A DNA stretch of 8,256 nt from Candidatus Poseidoniaceae archaeon. Lineage in GTDB: Archaea > Thermoplasmatota > Poseidoniia > Poseidoniales > Poseidoniaceae. The notes below the pieces were generated by a model. It did not search any database, was not told the DNA's origin, and saw only the letters and a list, made by a program, of their open reading frames with translations. Below, in pieces: positions 7,660 to 8,256 of this stretch. The first letter of the stretch is position 1. Every line of letters begins with the position of its first letter. The stretch spans positions 1 through 8,256 of the forward strand of contig DUKP01000129.1 of assembly GCA_013329295.1 (NCBI GenBank), in the 5' to 3' direction. The position numbers and the translations under genes are program-made.

Positions 7660-8256
7660 ATGTTGAAGGGCGTTCGCCATCTTCATCAACCCATGAGCGA
7701 GTTATGGGTTGAGAAACACAGACCTCGCTCTGTCAGTGAGATTAGAGGACAACCAGCAGTAGTCCAACGTTTGACTATTTATGCAGAAAAAAAACAGTTT
7801 CCTCACTTACTTTTTGCTGGCCCTCCTGGTACTGGAAAAACCACTGCCGCCATGGCATTAACCAAGGATGTTTTCGGAGAAAATTATAGAGAAAATTTGT
7901 TAGAAATGAACGCATCTGACGAAAGAAAACTTGAGAGTATTAGAACAAAAGTCAAGCAATTTGCTCGCACTAGTCCTTATGGAGGCGCTGCCTTCAAGAT
8001 TATCTTCCTTGACGAGGCTGATGCATTAACTAACGATGCACAAGGTGCGCTTAGAAGAATAATGGAGCAATATGCCGAAACTTGTCGATTCATTCTTTCC
8101 TGCAATTATTCCTCGAAAATAATTGAACCAATTCAATCTCGATGTGCTGTGTTTAGATTTAGACCTCTTGCTGATTCAGATGTCAATCAGCAAGTTCACC
8201 ATGTTGCTAAAATTGAGAAAGTGAATCTTGACGATGATGCCGCTGAAGCTCTAACA
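7660..8256 (+). CDS. rfcS: Replication factor C small subunit (archaeal clamp loader ATPase), N-terminal 199 residues
   Basis: This is the small subunit of the clamp loader that opens the PCNA ring and places it on primed DNA at the replication fork. It belongs to the AAA+ ATPases. Residue numbers count from ATG 7660. Visible motifs are the RFC box 'WVEKHRP' (16-22), Walker A GPPGTGKT (54-61), the 'NASDER' box (84-89), Walker B IIFLDEAD (114-121), sensor 1 'LSCNY' (146-150) and the SRC motif with the arginine finger (160-162). Full-length homologues have about 320 residues, so roughly 120 C-terminal residues (helical sensor-2 region and collar) lie beyond the window. The Walker A site, a known intein insertion point in archaeal RFC genes, is uninterrupted. 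The start is uncertain: ATG 7693 would begin [11 protein letters not shown], a typical family N-terminus, while ATG 7660 adds 11 residues ([11 protein letters not shown]). Identity is very secure. Confidence 0.97.
   Translation, partial: MLKGVRHLHQPMSELWVEKHRPRSVSEIRGQPAVVQRLTIYAEKKQFPHLLFAGPPGTGKTTAAMALTKDVFGENYRENLLEMNASDERKLESIRTKVKQFARTSPYGGAAFKIIFLDEADALTNDAQGALRRIMEQYAETCRFILSCNYSSKIIEPIQSRCAVFRFRPLADSDVNQQVHHVAKIEKVNLDDDAAEALT

Noticed and set aside
7819..7842. Intein in the RFC Walker A motif
   Set aside because: The GPPGTGKT codons are contiguous and continue directly into the conserved helix, so there is no insertion.

Overview
The window most likely comes from an A+T-rich archaeal genome, probably a marine planktonic euryarchaeon of the Poseidoniales type (marine group II or III). 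Two observations support this. The right end encodes the small subunit of an archaeal clamp loader (replication factor C), a gene absent from bacteria. It sits back to back with a very large secreted protein built from extracellular beta-sandwich modules, a kind of gene I associate with these archaea. The archaeal assignment is firm; the order-level one is inference.

Layout. Positions 1-7558 (minus strand) are one uninterrupted reading frame of 2519 codons that runs off the left edge, so the C-terminus is missing. I translated it by hand throughout and found no stop or frameshift; all 16 cysteine codons fall in the same register. The protein begins with a signal peptide. An array follows: one DNRLRE/CBM96-like domain, then six pairs of a fibronectin-III-like domain and a DNRLRE/CBM96-like domain, with a repeat period of about 305-330 residues. 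At least four bacterial-Ig-like (Big-type) domains come next, and the fourth is cut by the window edge. No catalytic domain is visible. The best reading is a giant cell-surface or secreted binding/adhesion protein, perhaps for polysaccharide.

Positions 7559-7659 form a 101-bp divergent intergenic region. It holds TATA-like elements for both directions, a Shine-Dalgarno sequence for the giant gene, and a small hairpin and three-codon open frame overlapping the giant gene's start.

Positions 7660-8256 (plus strand) encode the first 199 residues of the RFC small subunit and run off the right edge. The two genes are functionally unrelated (replication versus cell surface) and appear to share only their divergent promoter region. 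I saw no RNA genes, insertion sequences, CRISPR arrays or terminators; both genes leave the window before their ends.
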